Of a stretch of 6,495 nt of DNA, positions 5,825 through 6,495 are shown in pieces. Under the pieces are notes generated by a model that did no database searches, was not told the DNA's origin, and worked only from the letters and a program-made list of their open reading frames with translations. Numbering within the stretch: the first letter of the stretch is position 1; each line of letters starts with the position of its first letter. Source of the DNA: Paracoccaceae bacterium (GTDB lineage: Bacteria; Pseudomonadota; Alphaproteobacteria; Rhodobacterales; Rhodobacteraceae); contig SBFT01000123.1 in the NCBI GenBank assembly GCA_006227805.1, forward strand, positions 1 through 6,495, read 5' to 3'. The translations under genes and the position numbers were made by a program.

Positions 5825-6495
5825 ATGACCGACAAGATCACCACGCACCAGGCCGAGGAGGACGCCCGGAACGAGGCGATCCTGATCTACGTGAACGGAA
5901 GGATCGTGCCCAAGGCGCAGGCGATGGTCAGCGTCTACGATTCGGGGTTCATGCTGGGCGATGGCGTGTGGGAGGGCCTGCGCCTCTATGACGGGCACTG
6001 GGCGTTTCTGGGCGAGCATGTCGAACGCCTGTTCGAGGCGGCGAAGGCCATCGACCTGGACATCGGCATGACGCCGGATCAGGTGATGAACGCATTGTTA
6101 GAGACACAGGAAGCCAATGGCATGACCACCGACGCCCATGCCCGCCTGATGGTGACGCGGGGGGTCAAGACGCGGCCCTTCCAGCATCCCGGCCTGTCGC
6201 GCCAGGGGCCGACGATCGTGATCATCATGGAACATTCCCGGCCAAGGCTGCCCCGTCCGATCCGCCTCGCGACCGTTCCGCACATGCGCGGTCTGCCGAT
6301 GACGCAGGATCCCAAGCTGAACAGTCATTCCAAGCTGAACTGCATCCTTGCCTGCATCGCCGCGGAAAAAGCCGGCGCGGACGAGGCGCTGATGCTGGAC
6401 GTGCATGGTTTCGTGAACACGACGAATGCGTGCAACTTCTTCATCGTGCGCAAGGGCGAGGTTTGGACCTCGACCGGGGATTACTGCATGAACGG
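5825..6495 (+). CDS. Class IV PLP-dependent aminotransferase (BCAT/D-amino acid transaminase fold), 3' end cut by window edge
   Basis: Fold-type IV aminotransferases move amino groups between amino acids and 2-oxo acids (branched-chain, D-amino acid or aryl-amine types) or, as ADC lyases, cleave aminodeoxychorismate. The 223 full codons visible show IYVNGRIVPK (21-30), YDSGFMLGDGVWEGLRLYDG (38-57), which is the class hallmark, RLMVTRG (107-113), and a segment DPKLNSHSKLN (162-172) that should carry the PLP-binding Lys. The best candidate is K164, by its DPK context and spacing; K170 is the alternative. Family members run to about 280-310 residues, so the last quarter is missing. The residue that normally contacts the pyridine nitrogen is Glu (for example SEGAGEN in IlvE, TEGSSSN in D-amino acid transaminase). 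Here the aligned segment NTTNACN (198-204) has Thr199 instead. This argues against a plain ilvE or dat assignment and suggests a divergent subfamily, so substrate and even reaction type are left open. The start is fixed by a strong ribosome site. Confidence 0.9.
   Translation, partial: MTDKITTHQAEEDARNEAILIYVNGRIVPKAQAMVSVYDSGFMLGDGVWEGLRLYDGHWAFLGEHVERLFEAAKAIDLDIGMTPDQVMNALLETQEANGMTTDAHARLMVTRGVKTRPFQHPGLSRQGPTIVIIMEHSRPRLPRPIRLATVPHMRGLPMTQDPKLNSHSKLNCILACIAAEKAGADEALMLDVHGFVNTTNACNFFIVRKGEVWTSTGDYCMN

Noticed and set aside
6079..6406. Minus-strand open frames inside the aminotransferase gene
   Set aside because: They are antisense shadows of a frame with class IV aminotransferase motifs and have no ribosome site or recognisable domain.
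1..6495. Mobile element, defence system, CRISPR array, riboswitch or structured RNA
   Set aside because: I looked for transposase motifs, terminal repeats, spaced direct repeats, tRNA-like segments and long hairpins and saw none. The five genes and two short intergenic gaps account for the whole window.

Overview
This is a GC-rich window whose codon use and protein sequences look like a Paracoccus/Rhodobacter-type alphaproteobacterium (Rhodobacteraceae). That assignment is an inference from protein style and gene neighbourhood, not from a database search. Five protein-coding genes explain almost all of it, and two of them are cut by the window edges.

Layout: (1) the left edge to about 1751, minus strand, is the first 583 codons of the DNA mismatch-repair protein MutS; its ATPase domain lies outside the window. 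(2) 1752-1889 is a divergent intergenic region holding the mutS and maeB start signals and two short dyads. (3) 1890-4145, plus strand, is a full-length 751-residue MaeB-type malic enzyme with an N-terminal malic domain and a C-terminal phosphotransacetylase-like domain. (4) 4149-5018, plus strand, is a PfkB/ribokinase-family sugar or nucleoside kinase three bases downstream of maeB, very probably in the same operon and translationally coupled to it. (5) 5015-5677, minus strand, is a peptide methionine sulfoxide reductase A with a signal peptide. It converges on the kinase gene, and the two TAG stop codons share the palindrome CTAG. (6) 5678-5824 is a second divergent intergenic region. (7) 5825 to the right edge, plus strand, is the first 223 codons of a class IV (BCAT/D-amino acid transaminase fold) PLP-dependent aminotransferase.

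Functionally this is ordinary chromosomal content: DNA repair, C4/C3 carbon flux (malate to pyruvate), a small-molecule kinase, periplasmic protein repair and amino-acid metabolism. No tRNA, rRNA, CRISPR array, insertion sequence, phage gene or toxin/defence system was seen. Base composition and protein style look even across the window, with no sign of an island. The points most worth a second look are the atypical PLP-site residues of the class IV aminotransferase, the unassigned kinase tied to malic enzyme, and the shared-stop convergence.
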